Below, one piece after another: positions 15,080 to 15,681 of a DNA stretch of 15,681 nt. The notes beneath the pieces are model-generated. The model saw only the letters and a list, made by a program, of their open reading frames with translations. It made no database searches and was not told the origin of the DNA. Origin of the DNA: an uncultured Bacteroidales bacterium (GTDB taxonomy: Bacteria > Bacteroidota > Bacteroidia > Bacteroidales > UBA932); contig CABUIX010000049.1 of NCBI GenBank assembly GCA_902491795.1, positions 1 to 15,681 on the forward strand. The letters run 5' to 3'. Both the position numbers and the translations under genes were made by a program. The number at the start of each line of letters is the position of its first letter. The stretch's first letter is position 1.

Positions 15080-15681
15080 ATGCTGAGTCTTCTGTACGTG
15101 ATTCTCTCCGGCATTGCCCTGCCTGTAGGAGGCATACAGATGCAGTACCTGTGGCGCAACCAGCTTGGGGACGTCTATTCCCTGGGGCTTGGGTCCGCCG
15201 CCTGCCTGGGCGCAGCCGCCGCGACGATGTCGGGCCTGTGCTCACTTACCGTCGGATCATTCGTGTGCACCCTCGCCTGCACCCTTGTATGCTTTGCAGT
15301 GACCCTGCGGCTTTCGACGCAGAACCTGATCACCTTCGGCATCATATTCGGGACCTTCATAAGCTCCCTCTGCACGATAGTCGTGACAAACGCGCCCAAC
15401 GGAGACCTGCTCAAGCAGTATTACCTTTGGGGAGCCGCCAATTTCAGGCTTGAGGGTGTCACGACCGGAGACATAGTGTTCTCGCTGATCCTTTTTGCGG
15501 CCGGACTCGCCGCCGCGCTTATCCAGCACAAGGACCTGACAGCACATTTCCTGGGAGAGACCGAACTGTCCAGCATCAGGAAGGCCGTAAGCCTTCTGAT
15601 GATAATGTTCCTTGTGACATCCGTCGTCAGCATCTGCGGCCCGATAGGCTTCGTGTCACTGGGAGTGCCCAACCTCAGCAG
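15080..15681 (+). CDS. btuC: BtuC/FecCD-type ABC transporter permease (partial, runs off right edge)
   Basis: The first 200 codons of an inner-membrane permease that would pass vitamin B12 from its periplasmic binding protein into the cytoplasm. Family marks are LWRNQLGDVYSLGLGSAACLGA (in parts: RNQLGD and LGLGSAACLGA, matching the RNPLADPxLLG-SSGAxLGA region) and GPIGFVSLGVPNLS near the right edge, matching the GPIGFVGL-VPH motif. Several hydrophobic helices are evident. The start is five bases after btuB, and both sit under the riboswitch. The N-terminus is unusual: the ATG is followed almost directly by the helix that is normally the second one, so about 60-70 residues including the first helix and the RLPR segment are missing. 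No upstream in-frame start with that sequence fits, since btuB occupies the space. The 3' end and the usual ATPase and binding protein lie beyond the window. Confidence 0.88.
   Translation, partial: MLSLLYVILSGIALPVGGIQMQYLWRNQLGDVYSLGLGSAACLGAAAATMSGLCSLTVGSFVCTLACTLVCFAVTLRLSTQNLITFGIIFGTFISSLCTIVVTNAPNGDLLKQYYLWGAANFRLEGVTTGDIVFSLILFAAGLAAALIQHKDLTAHFLGETELSSIRKAVSLLMIMFLVTSVVSICGPIGFVSLGVPNLS

Noticed and set aside
1..15681. CRISPR arrays, tRNA/rRNA genes, insertion sequences, phage or toxin-antitoxin genes
   Set aside because: No regularly spaced repeats, no tRNA-like cloverleaf ends, no transposase or integrase motifs, and no small paired ORFs with recognisable motifs were seen on reading both strands.

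Overview
This window looks like chromosome from a fairly GC-rich member of the Bacteroidales. A Rikenellaceae/Alistipes-like or related gut or rumen lineage is an inference, not a demonstrated identity. The support is threefold: TAnnTTTG-type -7 promoter boxes stand in front of several genes, Shine-Dalgarno sequences are mostly missing, and several secreted proteins have signal peptides ending in Ala-Gln. Glycoside hydrolases of a pectin-degrading type are also abundant.

Layout from left to right. (1) A tight pair of divergent promoters at about 66-83 probably serves a gene leaving the left edge on the minus strand and a two-gene plus-strand unit. That unit is a secreted GH28 pectinase followed after 1 base by a tandem-domain GH43-type enzyme. 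(2) A perfect 17-bp inverted repeat separates the GH43 gene from convergent purB. (3) The minus-strand pair purC-purB and the divergent plus-strand purF form a de novo purine block. A short radical SAM gene follows purF. (4) A second carbohydrate unit encodes a secreted protein with two SGNH/CE12-type acetylesterase domains, broken here by a one-base frameshift at 8810-8812, followed by a large secreted GH2 beta-galactosidase-type enzyme. (5) After a strong intrinsic terminator comes a vitamin B12 uptake unit: promoter, cobalamin riboswitch, BtuB-type TonB-dependent receptor, and a BtuC/FecCD-type permease that runs off the right edge.

How the genes fit together. GH28, GH43, the acetylesterases and GH2 are the activities expected for removing backbone, arabinan/galactan side chains and acetyl groups from pectin, especially rhamnogalacturonan I. 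No SusC/SusD pair or PUL regulator is in the window, and the two carbohydrate units are split by purine housekeeping genes. The B12 unit is a classic cobalamin-repressed uptake operon.

I did not find a clearly new biological system. The points most worth a second look are the frameshift that separates the first esterase domain from its own catalytic Asp-His pair, the tandem GH43 enzyme with two complete catalytic triads, and the N-terminally short BtuC-like permease. The nearly leaderless purF, the 17-bp convergent hairpin and the back-to-back promoters are smaller points. No tRNA, rRNA, CRISPR array, insertion sequence or phage gene was seen.
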